This document shows positions 10,595 through 21,000 of a stretch of DNA of 64,000 nt, piece by piece (positions within the stretch are counted from its first letter, which is position 1; each line of letters starts with the position of its first letter). Source of the stretch: Chondrus crispus. Its lineage: Eukaryota; Rhodophyta; Florideophyceae; Gigartinales; Gigartinaceae. The notes under the pieces were generated by a model, which was not told the origin of the DNA, searched no databases, and saw nothing but the letters and a program-made list of their open reading frames with translations. The position numbers were made by a program, and so were the translations under genes. Location: assembly GCF_000350225.1 (NCBI RefSeq), contig NW_005178873.1, positions 114,636-178,635 of the forward strand, in the 5' to 3' direction.

Positions 10595-11172
10595 GGGTGC
10601 GGCTCCTCTCCCACGTTGACGCCCACGGAGCCCGTCGAGCGCTGGTTTCGCCAAGCGGACGGCCCTTGGCGGTTGAACGGAGATCCCGGGCGGATGCCCT
10701 GCCGGATGCGAAGCTTCTGGTAGTTGGCCTCTCGTGCCTCCAGAAGCTCGGCCCACATCGGCAACGACGGGAAAATCCTCTTTTCGGTGCGCGGTGTCAA
10801 GGCAGAAACGGCACGGCGGAAGTCCCGGGTATCCCCCACTGGAGAATCGGGCCCGCGGGTCCGAGCCACAGGACCGTACGGGAGGCAGGGCCTGCTTCCG
10901 TACGGTCTAGTGCGCCCATCGCCAGGATTGACGGGCGGACCGAGGGCGCTTGCCGTCGAGGCTGCCGGCGACAGATAGTAACTCATGGGGGGCGAGCTCA
11001 TCGATGTCGGTGTGGAGGTCTGATCCGTCACGGCCAGGGTTGCTTCATCGGCAAATCCTCCGGCCGTCGGGATGTCGGATGCCGACTCAACCGACAGCAC
11101 GGGGCTCGTCCTTGCGGTACGGTCAAATCTCCCAGCCGCTCCGGACGGCTCTCGGTACGCCATGGCTGACAT
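10595..11172 (-). pseudogene. gag: Gag C-terminal half of element 2
   Basis: This minus-strand frame parallels element 1 residue by residue: SVESASDIPTAGGFADEA, TPTSMSSPPMSYYLSP, and later LLEAREANYQKLRIRQGIRP and GSPFNRQGPSAW. The zinc knuckle seen in element 1 is not preserved; the corresponding part is replaced by an unrelated stretch (RGPDSPVGDTRDFRRAVSA). Homology ends after VNVGEEPHP near 10595. The frame is separated from the core by a stop at the position of the element 1 junction VDYQ/VNH. Confidence 0.7.
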
Positions 11173-11232
11173 CCCCTGTCAACTGGAAGCCCGATTCGTT
11201 TCCCCGATCGCTTGCGGGTAGCGAGCGACGGA

Positions 11233-12398
11233 TTAGTGGTTCACATCCGGGTGCGTGGCGAGGTAATTGCGAACCTGCGCGCACGTGGCGTGCAGCAACC
11301 CCTCGACGAATAGGGATTTCAACCGCCGGTCGGAGAATACCGTACCGCAGCAGAGTGCCTTGTCGCAGAGGTGGTTACTGTAGGCCTCCTCCGTCATGTT
11401 CGAACTTTGACGGAAGAAGGTCACGTCACCAACCGCTTCGGAGATAATCTCGTCGGTTGCATAGGTGCGCAACAAAAAGTTGACCACCTGCGAGTACGTC
11501 CTAAGCAGTTCTCTCCGCTCTACGTCTGACGTAGAGCGGAGAGAACTGCTCAGATCGAAATACCATGGCGGTTGACTCAACCGCCATGGTATTTCGATTG
11601 AGCCGGGACGGGAGTAAGGCATCAGCCTACCCTGTAAGGTAGAATTGGAAGCACCACACGGCGGATCCCTCGGTAATCACGTTGTGGTCGCACGCCCATC
11701 TTGAGGCGTGCGAGGAATCCTAATACGGCTATCGGATCTTGACCGCTGAACGTGTGGGACTTCATCTACTTGTCCAGTTTCTTCCGATAACGGCTAATCT
11801 GTCGCGCTACTGTAGAGTCGTAGTGCCCGCTACATCGTTCCAGGCGGTAGGTCTTGTAGATGAAGGCCTTGTTAAACAAGTCCTTGAGCGGCCTGATTAC
11901 CGTGGGCCGTCGTTCGTTGCTCCTTGGAACATCCCAGAGGTGTTTGCTCGAGCGACGACGCTCCTCATCCGACTCGGCTTGGAAGTCCTTCGAGTCGGAA
12001 GGCTCGTGCCAGTGACGGTCTCGGCTTCTATCGCGGCGCGCCCTGTAGCCCTGCTTGCGGGATGCTTCCGAACCGGATTGGTGTTCATCGGAGCGGTATC
12101 TTCCCCCTCTGGCATCGCGGTATCGCCCGTGGCGTGCCTCGCGGTAATCGCGGTATCGCCAGCGGCGTTCCTCGCGGTCTTCATCGATCCTGTAACGGGG
12201 GTCTTCGGCGTCGGAATAGCGGGTGTATTCCGCTTCGGTTCTGCGCGTGCCGGGTGCACGTCTTGTGCTCAACCGGTACGGGTGCCGATTTTCTGTCTCT
12301 GGGAGCCCCAGCTGGTTTTCTGTCCCGCGGGGGCCACCCGTACCGGCGAGTATGGGGAGGACCTTTTCTGTGGTCCTCCCTATAGCACCGTGTAGCAC
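11233..12398 (-). pseudogene. gag: Gag N-terminal and core region of element 2
   Basis: Two overlapping minus-strand frames carry the gag. The first (12398-11766) has repeated RYRD/RYRS blocks, then RDRSRDRHWHEPSDS and SDEERRRSS, matching the start of the window, followed by a capsid-like stretch (RRPTVIRPLKDLFNKAFIY). The second (11622-11233) has RTYSQVVNFLLRTYATDEII, RQSSNMTEEAYSNHL and ATCAQVRNYLATHPDV, and ends at a stop where element 1 continues. The frame is broken between them, in the region of the two palindromes at 11504-11598. This copy keeps the gag core that element 1 has lost. Confidence 0.7.
11504..11598. repeat. Two adjacent perfect palindromes (22-bp arms) inside gag
   Basis: The first has arms 11504-11525 and 11529-11550 around CTG. 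The second has arms 11554-11575 and 11577-11598 around a single C. Each pair of arms is perfectly complementary. They sit where the gag reading frame of element 2 is scrambled, just upstream (on the minus strand) of the intact core RTYSQVVNFLL. Confidence 0.95.
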
Positions 12399-13024
12399 CG
12401 TGAACGGTTGGGAGATACATGGCTTTACTCTTCGGGTGAGGGTCCCTCCTATCAGTCCCGGGCACAGCGCCGATCGAATCAGCGATATTAAAGCTTGAGT
12501 CTAGAACGGTTTCGCGGTGCGGAGCCGGCGGCGGTACCGCGCCTCCCGTTTCCGTTGTGAATGTCATGGCCAGAGGGATGGCCACAGCAGAGCTAATAAC
12601 TCCCTTTAGAGACAATGCGGTTGGAGATTCGTCCTCCTCCGCGGCGAGCGCAGCCACCACCTTGTCTCGTACCAGGGGGCGATCTTCACGTCCAACGAGG
12701 CACAGAGCGTGGTGTCCGCATGCTCCGTCACCAGTCTTGGTACCGTTCGGTCGAAGCAAACTTGGAGGAATTGAGGTAATTCCTCAGGGAGGAATTCCTC
12801 CATCCAGGTTTCCAGTCGCGGGAGTAACGCGTCGTACAGTATTTGTACGCGGTTCTCCCCACCAGCTGGTAACCTGGCGATCGTGTTAGAAACGGAAGGG
12901 GTCTTCTGGCCCCCAGTAGACGGCGGGTGTAGCAGGGCTTCCGGATTGCCGACCCGGGGGCGCTGTGCGCCTCTGCCACGGAGGGTACTGGCACGCCCGG
13001 AGACACTGCAGAGTCACTCTGCAT

Positions 13025-13757
13025 TGATACTCTCTATTACAGTGTCACGGAACAGCAATGCTGAAGATCTCATGTCGACGTTACAGTGCTGTAGGTTCTT
13101 AATTTATTGAATGAAAAATCTTCGAAATTTATTTGCATATTTTGATATCATTAAATGTTAAACCTTTGTTCGCGTTCTTCTGCTATGGTACGTATTGGTG
13201 AAGTGAACATGTCAGCATACGCTCGGTCTATGTTGCTGGTGTTTGGCCCATCCCAGACTAATTCCTTGCTGATTTTGTGTCGCACCTTGTTTATGGGGAA
13301 CGGAGAATAGGATGCTTCATCGTTGCACCGGACCATCCCTTAGAATTCGAAGTGGTCTACTGTAGGGTACAGGCTACGACAATTCAGTGTTCCAGGCAGA
13401 TGCAAAGATAGCAATCGTGGGCAAAATGTTGAAAGCAGGCTAGGTTGCCGAAATGTGCTTGTGCATCTTTGTGTCCGGTGTTTGGCATTTTTATTGTGTA
13501 TTGAATGAATTGTTCATTCCTTTTGGGGGTGTGTACATCAGTTTATTGATTCACTACATCGCTATGTTGGTTTTAGACTGTCAAGAATTTACGATGCGCT
13601 AAAGCTTAAAGGACGTAGAGTCCTAGCGTCCGACTTCACAGCAGCAGAGAGTTTGTAGATATCGCCACTCCTCTCACGCAAAGCTAGCGCAAAACGCCGT
13701 GTGAATCATGAGGCGATTCGTCGAGAGCAGCAAACCTCACTCCCGAGCTGGTACCCT
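13025..13757. other. AT-richer non-coding region with a dispersed 60-bp repeat
   Basis: No gene is visible. Composition changes from GC-rich element sequence to about 45 percent GC at 13030-13100. The block 13629-13688 recurs at 27273-27332 (listed separately). Confidence 0.5.
13629..13688. repeat. Dispersed repeat, second copy at 27273-27332
   Basis: The sequence CGACTTCACAGCAGCAGAGA followed by GTTTGTAGATATCGCC and CTCTCACGCAAAGC matches 27273-27332 with only a few mismatches. Both copies are in the same orientation and both lie in non-coding DNA outside the 11.66-kb element. Confidence 0.8.
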
Positions 13758-13939
13758 TTAGGCGGTGTCCACCCCTTTTTGCACAATGAACGCCCAGTTT
13801 CCATTCCAAATGATAATGGTCACCCCCTTATAGCCAGTGCGTTTCATCCCGTTGCGATGGTCGCCCATAACCCCGGGGCGCTTCGTGATGGGGTCCAAAA
13901 AGTCCTCGTGATACACCGCAATCATGTCTCTGTCCTTTG
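13758..13939 (-). pseudogene. GT13 N-acetylglucosaminyltransferase I, C-terminal segment (3' of insertion)
   Basis: This minus-strand stretch encodes the end of the glycosyltransferase (AVYHEDFLDPITKRPGVMGD, then KRTGYKGVTIIIWNGNWAFI) and stops at 13758-13760. It is the continuation of 25596-25961: deleting the retrotransposon and one CTTTG copy joins TTRPK to DRDMIAVY with no change of frame. GnT-I transfers GlcNAc onto the Man5 N-glycan in the Golgi. The similarity is recognised by eye over the whole C-terminal domain; the catalytic N-terminal part is not present here. Confidence 0.75.
13935..13939. repeat. Target-site duplication CTTTG, left copy
   Basis: CTTTG directly precedes the TG of the left LTR. 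The same five bases directly follow the right LTR at 25596-25600. Five-base duplications are usual for Ty3/gypsy integrases. Confidence 0.93.
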
Positions 13940-14644
13940 TGTCGTGCACTGAGGCCAAGTGTGTTAGCCTCAGGCAGAGCACGCGTGTTCGGAACGCGGG
14001 GTGAGTGGGATACGGGAGACCACCCGGTGATAACCGGCAACGGGGTCCGGGCGCGCGTGCGCGGTAGGTAGAGTGGTAAGAAAGAGACAAGACACGGGGC
14101 GTAGCAAGCAGTAAGCGGGGCGAAGCGAAAGCGAACGCGCGTATGGAGCGGTAGAGGACCTCAGTAGCAGCGCGCCGTAGGAAAGAGGCGATTCGGGGAA
14201 GTGGATGGGCTCGCGTGGTGTCGCACAGAGTGGGCGAGTACCGGCGCCAGGCTACTACCGAGAATCCAGAAACATTGGAAAGAACCCCAAGGCTTCGTGC
14301 CTGTTTTACTTAGGGTGGGACGTCGACTATAAAGCCGTCGACGCCGTAATAATAATACCTAAAATACGGTAATAATACCGGCGTACCAGCTTATACGCTG
14401 TACTGTACGCAATACCCTGTACCGGGTTGTGATACACGAGTACACGTGGTGATAATACACGAGTACACGTGGTGACGATACACGTTTACACGTGGGGAGA
14501 TGATACACGTTTACACGTGGGAGATGAACCTGTCAGTACCTCGACAGAGCTTACACTAGGCCGTGCCTGAGGGAGAAATACACGTATACACGTGGGGTGC
14601 TGGTATGTGCTTGGCGACTGAGGGGGGCATGTCAGTGCACCACA
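13940..14644 (-). repeat. 3' LTR of element 3 (705 bp)
   Basis: This matches 24916-25595 with few substitutions. It contains a short array of ACACG(A/T)(G/T)TACACGTGG units at 14431-14517 and another ACACGTATACACGTGG at 14580-14595, each with a CACGTG core. One unit more is present here than in the other LTR, which explains the 25-bp length difference. Confidence 0.95.
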
Positions 14645-14660
14645 TAGCCCCCCTCGTAAA
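14645..14660 (-). promoter_or_regulatory. Polypurine tract candidate for element 3
   Basis: On the minus strand the bases just before the 3' LTR read ACGAGGGGGGCTA. The purine-rich core abuts the LTR start TGTGGTGCAC, as expected for the plus-strand primer of reverse transcription. Confidence 0.6.
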
Positions 14661-15036
14661 GTTGAGCGTCCCGCGAGCAGTAAATCCGGCGAAATTATTT
14701 CGGCCAAATGCGCGTACAGTATCCCGTGGTCGTTGCCCGGCTTAGGCGTCCCATCGGACGGAAGTAGCTCGTATTTACGAGGTGTGATCGTGTCTGTATA
14801 GGTCGCGAGTGCAACCGGTGAGTCACGTAGAAAGTCCCTCACCTTTGGTTGTGAGCTGTTGGTTCGTCTGGAACCCCTCCTGCGGCGCCAGAGTTTTGTT
14901 TCCCAGAAGAGGGCGGTATCGAGTAGCCACCATCGCCCCGCACGGGTGGCGGAGCACGCCGAACCTGGTGAAAGAAACCGTGTCCATCACGAGCCGACGC
15001 GATTGCGTGGCGTCCCCGCGCGTTGATTGTGAGCCG

Positions 15037-16720
15037 ATGCAGGGCGCCATGTACGCTGGAAGATACGCCCCTGACGGCGGAGGTTGGCCTCACCCGAGTG
15101 AGTTGTGGGGACGCAATATGAACGACGCCCCATTGTTGTTTGAGAGGGCGCCGTTCCTTTCCCCGGAAGGTTTGCGAGACCCGGAGCTAATCCGTACTTA
15201 TGCCACGGCATCCGGCGAGCTCCCGGGTGGGCTCAGCTTGCAAGCTGTATTCTCTCGCGATTTCAGCCATCGGCTTGTCGTGGAGAATGAATTGTTACGC
15301 CCTGAGTACCGGCGGACCGACGCCGGATCCCGCGAGGCGTTCGTGAGTTTTCTCCGGCAGCGCATCCGTCGCACGCCGTGTAACCGGCTAGTCCCGCGTG
15401 CGTGGGACTTAGACACGTGGGCTTACCGGGAGGAGGCGGACCGGGGGTATGTCGCCATTTTACGGCGGGTGATGGGAGGGCTCCGCGAGAGGGAGGAGGA
15501 ACCATCGGTGTCGATGATGGCGTGGGATACTCCACTCATGCCGCCGGGGTACGACGTCGAGTTGGAGAGGCGGAGGGACCCCGTGATGCATAGGAAGCTC
15601 AAGTTTGAGCGACGCATGCGGAACCGTATGGGGGTTTTTATCGCCTATGAGTGCGTGGAGGTGACCTCGTTCGAGCGAGTTACGTTGCACACGCGGTATC
15701 CCGATTTACCGACGTGGTTCGACCAGTATGAAGTCCCGGCGGACCTCATAGCTGAGCTTCCACCATGCCCGGTCTACTATGGCCTTGGCATGATGGAAGA
15801 TCCTCAGTCACCAAAATGGATGGTGTTCCTGAGTGAGTGGATTGCCATTATCGCCAAGCGCTTCATCTGGTCAACGTACGATGGGCGTTTGTATGTCCTC
15901 CCTACGGCCGTGGTGGAGTGGTTGCGGTTATTCGATCTGGCGAGGGTTTTGGGTTCAACGGCGTTGCAGGCGCGTCTGCAGGCCCTGTTGGATGTCCACG
16001 ACAGTGTCGATTGGCCTCGAGTTCCATACAGCCAAGGACATCACTATGATAACCACCGCGTGAGGAATCACTCCCCTGGTCGGAGGTATGATGCCGGTAC
16101 TCCGCTGACGGGGAACTGGGTGCGTATCGAGGCCGGGACCTTGAACATCACCCAGTCCGAGTTGCTGCAGGAGCGTCCGGAAGCGAACACCGGGGGTGGT
16201 GGTGGGAATGCGCGTGTGCGGCCTCGCGAGGAGGTACCCGATCGGGTTCGGGATCGCCGTCGACGGCGATCCCGAACGTGTAGCGCCGGAGCCCGTGCGG
16301 GTGAAGGCAAAACACGGCGAGCGTGGGACACCGGGCAATGTCGTGATGGCTGAAGGGGAGGTGACCGGGACGCCGGGCGCGTCCGCGGAGGTGGAGGTAC
16401 GCCCTCCGGCTGTGCTGTCGGAGGCGGAATTACGAGCGTTACTTCGAAACCCTCGGATGGCTTCCGAGTTACGACGCCTCGTGGCTGACACCGGCGCCGG
16501 AGAGCGGGCCGAGGTGGCGGGGAGTTCGAACGCTCTGGGGGTCGCCGCTATGGCAACGGGGCCGCTTCCCGGCGCGGAGGCGGGGGATAGGTCAGACGGA
16601 GTCGTTGTCGAAAGGGACTCTACTCCCGGCGGTCGGGAGGGGGAGGTAGGGGGGGCTCCGGACGAACCACACGAAGTGGTGTCGGAGGAGGAAGTCGGAG
16701 ATTACGAGGAAGAGAAATAG
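15037..16720 (+). CDS. Antisense ORF of element 3, unknown protein (about 555 aa, one frame break)
   Basis: This runs opposite to gag-pol, between the chromodomain and the 3' LTR. The first ATG is at 15037; the frame is also open upstream to about 14809 from a GTG. It is open to 16261, then continues in another frame to the stop at 16718-16720. The break coincides with a 32-bp perfect palindrome (16246-16277). The extra 16-bp arm accounts exactly for the shift: without it the length is 556 codons including the stop. The protein looks globular in its first 400 residues (FERAPFLSPEGLRDPELIR, LDTWAYREEADRGYVAIL, VPADLIAELPPCPVYYGLG, KRFIWSTYDGRLYVL), then becomes acidic and Gly/Glu-rich. No known domain is recognised. 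Antisense extra ORFs are known in some plant Ty3/gypsy lineages; this one may be analogous. It is not an obvious envelope: no signal peptide or membrane segment is seen. Confidence 0.65.
16246..16277. repeat. 32-bp perfect palindrome at a frame break
   Basis: GTTCGGGATCGCCGTC is followed directly by its reverse complement. The right arm is in frame with the downstream coding sequence (DGDPERVAPEPV), while the left arm looks like an inserted inverted copy. An arm of 16 bases shifts the frame by one. Confidence 0.95.
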
Positions 16721-18065
16721 CTCGTGCGTTGGGTCCACGGTTAGCGAGTCGCCACCTCGATTGTGCCAGTGGTAGTCCCTCTGTTATAGAGTTAATTAGT
16801 AATCCCTGTCGCGAGCATGCGCGGTGTCATTCCTCGCCCGGCGAGAGTTGGTGACCCAGAACGTCAATAAATCTAGGACCTGCTAGATATTCCCCTTCGT
16901 TCCGCGACCATGGGGGGGGCGGAGAGCCGTCACGAATCTCGACAGTAGGGAGTGTCACCAGGGTCCGTCTTGCGGACGGGCACGTGAGTCCTTTGCGTCC
17001 AGCGAGGTAATACGGTGTCCAACCATCAACGTGCGTGGACACGTGTCCCCGTGGCGAGTGAGCAACCGCCTTGGTGGGGAAGGTAACTTCGTGACCCCCC
17101 CTTTCGCAGTTGAGGGACGGTCGTCTCGTGCAGCGAGGTCGTGGGCTGTCCCAACGCGAACATGCGCGGAATTCCTCTTTGGTCAGCGAGTCACTTAATC
17201 TGGCCAGCTTCGAGCAGGCGCTGGGCTGTACATCTCGCATAGCGAGGTACCGCCTCGGCCTTACGAGAATTTCATCTCCGATCGTCGGGTTGGTTAATTA
17301 GCGGCCTTCGGGCGACCGGGGTACAGTAGCTCTTTGTGTAGAGAGTCCCCACCGCGGACTGGCGGGGGACATATCCTCGGCGATGCGAGCTGTACGCTGT
17401 GGCGTTGTCGGGGTAATAATTCAACAATCCTTGGACATGCAAGTTGTACGCTCTCGTGTTGTCGAGGTCATTAAATTAACCTCCTCGGACATGCGAGCTG
17501 TACGTCCTGTCGAGGTACTTCAATTGACATCCTCGGACATGCGAGCTGACTGACCTCCCTCGGGACTGTGAGGAAGAGATCCTCGGTTGACGAGTTCGCT
17601 AGTTGGTCATCCTCGGAATTTCGAGTTGTACGTCCTCGCGTTGTCGAGGTACTCAATTGACATCCTCGGACATGCGAGCTGACTGACCTTCCTCGGAACT
17701 GTGAGGAAGAGATCCTCGATTAACGAGTTCATTAGTTGGTCCACCTCGGAATTTCGAGTTGTACGTTCTCGTGTTGTCGAGGTAATTAATTTGCCGTCCT
17801 CGGACATGCGAGCTGTACGTTCTCGCGGTGTCGAGGTAATTACTTGGAACTCCTCGACATGCGAGTGGAACCCCGATTACCGAGTTTGTGATTTACCCCA
17901 ACTCGGACCGGCGAGTTAGTGCTCCTCATGTCGTGAGGTAGTCGGCAAGCCTCCGCTTGGTGGTGAGCGTGCCGGGGAGGGGGGGGGCAAAAAGGGGGGG
18001 GAAAGGGGCGGTAGATCCTCGAACGTAGGGGTCGCGGTTGCTGACGGGGCCCCGGGTTACGGTGG
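16721..18065. repeat. Array of short CTCG-N(5-8)-CGAG hairpin motifs
   Basis: Between the antisense ORF and the chromodomain stop lies a non-coding spacer packed with small inverted repeats. Examples are CTCGCCCGGCGAG (16833), CTCGTGCAGCGAG (17125), CTCGCATAGCGAG (17234), CTCGGACATGCGAG (17484, 17532), CTCGGTTGACGAG (17582), CTCGGAATTTCGAG (17612) and CTCGTGTTGTCGAG (17453). From about 17360 to 17870 they form a higher-order repeat in which two kinds of hairpin alternate with linkers such as CTGTACG and GGTAATTAATT. Stems vary in loop sequence but keep the CTCG/CGAG ends. Function is unknown. Confidence 0.85.
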
Positions 18066-21000
18066 TCAATGTTGTATGCCAACGCTGTCGGACCGGTCCC
18101 GCAGAGAACGGGTGGGTATGCGCACGCGTTTTCGGCGACAGTAGCGGACGACCGTGTTATAGTCCACGTGGTGGACCGGCTCCCAGGTGTCGTCGTCCGT
18201 AGAATACCCGTACCAATGGACGCGAACTAGGGGAATACCGTCCGTGCCCGGGGAGTAGCCGGCGAGCGATTCCACGACGTACTCGGTGGGTAGGACTCCG
18301 GGAGGGGTTGGCAGAGGTGATGGCGGCGTTATCGAGAGCGGCGGTTCCGCGCCAACGGGCGGCAGACAGAAGGCGTCCAGTTGGAACGTACACTTGGCAG
18401 CGAATGACGGCACGGCGTCGGCGAGTGCTTGCTGTACTGTAGATCTCGCCGGTTCTCGCGTGTCAGGAGTCTCCCGCGAGGGGGAATTCGCCATCAGGGG
18501 GCTGAGATTTTCCTGGATATTCTTCGGGGGGCCGCTGGCTTGGGAGGCCACCGGAGTACTTTCCGCATAACGCGATTCTTCCCCCTGAGGTGTAGTCGTA
18601 ACTCTCCTCCTTGACGAGTCGTGTGGTTCCCCCGCCTGAGAGGGGGCGTACGCGAGACGCGATATGACCAGCTCCGAAGCGCCATTCCCCATAGCATCCA
18701 GTAGACCCGGGGCGCGCGGGGTCGCGCGCACTGGGGCGGCCGTTGTACCTTCCTGTTCTACGTCGTCGCGCGGTAGGCCAACGCCTTGTCCCGCGGCATC
18801 CTTACCTAATGTCGGTGTTTCCCCAGCCGATGACGTGGGACCAACGTTGCGAGAGTCCGCCGACACGGGCTTGGTATCCTCCACATTGCTCTGCAATGGT
18901 GGAGATTTGACTACTCTGTCACGAGAGATCCTGTCTTTCAGTCCTGTCCCTCGAAGGACTGTGACTGTGTGGTCGTCCACCTCCACTACCGGGAACGGAC
19001 CCTCAGTGCGTGGTGCGAGTTTGTTGTTGACCCGATCCTTGTCGGTTTTCTCCTCTGAACGTAGAGCTGCTTCTCATTAACGAGGACTTGGTCACCCACC
19101 TCATATTCCGGGGGGGGTTCCGTATCCGCTTGTCAAAATCGCGTTTGTATCGGCTCTGACCGGCCAGCAGATTTTTTCTGGCTGTCGACATCAGGCCGCG
19201 TAACCACGCTAGGAAGCGAAACTTGAATTGCGCCCGTGAGGCGGCAGGATCCAACGACGGGGTTTGTTGTAGAGACAACGGACTCGGGGTCCGGGATAAC
19301 ACCAGGTCAAAAGGCTTCATGCCAATCATCCTGTTCACCGTGCAGTTGTAGCCGTAGGTGAGGGCGTCCGTGTACTGATCCCAGTCACGTTGGTTATCGG
19401 CGAGGTAGTGCCGGAGGGTTGAGACCAACGTTCTGTTGAATCTCTCCACCTGCCCATTTGTCTGGGGGTGATATGCTGTCGTGAACACACTCTCGATCGA
19501 GAGGATTTTGCACACCGCAAGGAAGAACCTTGAGGTGAACTGGCTCCCATTATCTGAGGAGTTTCACTGGGGCTCTGTAAACGAATACCCAGTGTGATAT
19601 GAACGCCTGTGCAACGGTTTCGGCGGTGATCTTCCGTAAAGGTACTGTACGGGTTAACTTGGAGTAGTGATCCGTCATCACCAAGAGGTAGCGGTTCCCT
19701 CTTGGTGTTCGGGGAAGTTCTCCAAGGATATCAATTGCGATATACTCCAAGGGCCCTGATGGAGGGAAGGTCTTCAACTCCGAGTTGTGTTTACGCAACT
19801 TAATGCGGGCCTTGTCACAATCGGGACACATCCGTACTGTGGAATAAGCATCGACCGACATGCTCGGCCAATAATACCGCTGCCGGAGCGTGTAGAACAA
19901 ACGCCGACCTCCAGGGTGACCTGAGGTGGCGGGGTAATGGGACAAATACAACACCTTCTCGCGGAGGGTTGTTGGTACGACGATCTGTTCAACACCGTCA
20001 AGGTGGGCTTTCCGACAGATTAAACCTTCTGAGTTGACGAAAAACCGTGACAACCGAAGTTGGGCGGACCCCTCCCCCTTCTCAAGACGGGAAGCCACCT
20101 CGTTGCATAGGGGGTCGGAAGCTTGTTCACGCGAGAAATCGTCGTGTGTTAATCCGGCAAGTGAGGCCGGGGGTTCCAAGGCGTAACAGCCGGTCGAGGT
20201 ATCGACATCTGTGTCGTCGAACTTATCCTCCGTGGGCAGAGTATCATCCTCTGAATCTATGACGGAGTAACATGGGATATCCTCGTCAATCGGGATGGTG
20301 GTACCCCCCGTGGAGGGCATACGACTTAACGCGTCGGCAAGACAATTCTTGATACCCTTCACGTAGGTGACGTCGAAGTCATATTCGGCAAGGCGCAAGC
20401 GCCACCGTGCAAGTCGACCACTTGCGTCGACGAGGTTCATAAGCCACCTGAGAGAATGGTGATCGGTGTTAACCGTAAACCGCTCGCGCTCCAAGTATGG
20501 ACGCAGCGTTTGGATCGCCCAAACGATGGCGAGGCATTCTTTCTCCGTGGTCTAGTAATTCCGTTCCGCTGACGCTAGCGTGCGGGACCAATACCCGACA
20601 GGGTATCGGTTTCCATCCTCATGGATCTGTAACAAGGTACAGCCTAGTTGAGCCTCAGACGCATCGGTATCGAGCGAGTAAGGTAACCCGAGGCGGGGAA
20701 GCTTCAACACCGGGGGGGATATTAGACACGCCTTCAGCGTATCGAAGGCCGTGGTTTGATTTTCATCAAAGACGGGAAGTAGATCGGGTTCTCCCTTGCG
20801 GAGCATCGCCGTAAGAGGCGCCGCTATTTTAGCGAAGTGATCGACAAAACGTCGGTACACATTACACATCCCCAAGAACGAGCGGAGCTCGGTCTGGGTC
20901 CGTGGAGGCGTCCCTTCGGAGAGCGCTTTGACAATCTTCGGGTGGACTTGTAGTTCACCCGGGCGAATGATATGACCCAGGTACTCCACGGAGTCCTGAA

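Larger units (their letters stand above)
10595..12803 (-). mobile_element. Gag-only fragment of a chromovirus related to element 1 (element 2)
   Basis: Read on the minus strand, the fragment contains an Arg/Tyr/Asp-rich N-terminal tract (about 12398-11900), a gag core (11766-11233, split) and the Pro/Ser-rich C-terminal half (11172-10595). All but the core match element 1 gag closely. No zinc knuckle, protease or RT follows; homology stops abruptly at about 10595 in LTR-like sequence. Several frame changes and a pair of perfect palindromes disrupt it. A further frame at 12803-12606 (EEFLPEELPQFLQVCFDRTV) looks protein-like and may be the gag N-terminus. Confidence 0.75.

Noticed and set aside
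12560..12760. OTU-protease-like motif on the minus strand (TGDGACGHHALCLVG)
   Set aside because: Only one short motif fits, the His of the triad cannot be placed, and the same bases are covered by another protein-like frame; a chance match is more likely.
14809..16720. Antisense ORF as an envelope gene
   Set aside because: No signal peptide, furin-like site or transmembrane segment is visible, and the orientation is opposite to gag-pol.
16833..17940. Regularly spaced short palindromic repeats suggestive of a CRISPR array
   Set aside because: The repeats are tiny hairpins with variable loops and irregular spacing inside a eukaryotic LTR retrotransposon; there are no constant repeat/unique spacer units and no cas genes.
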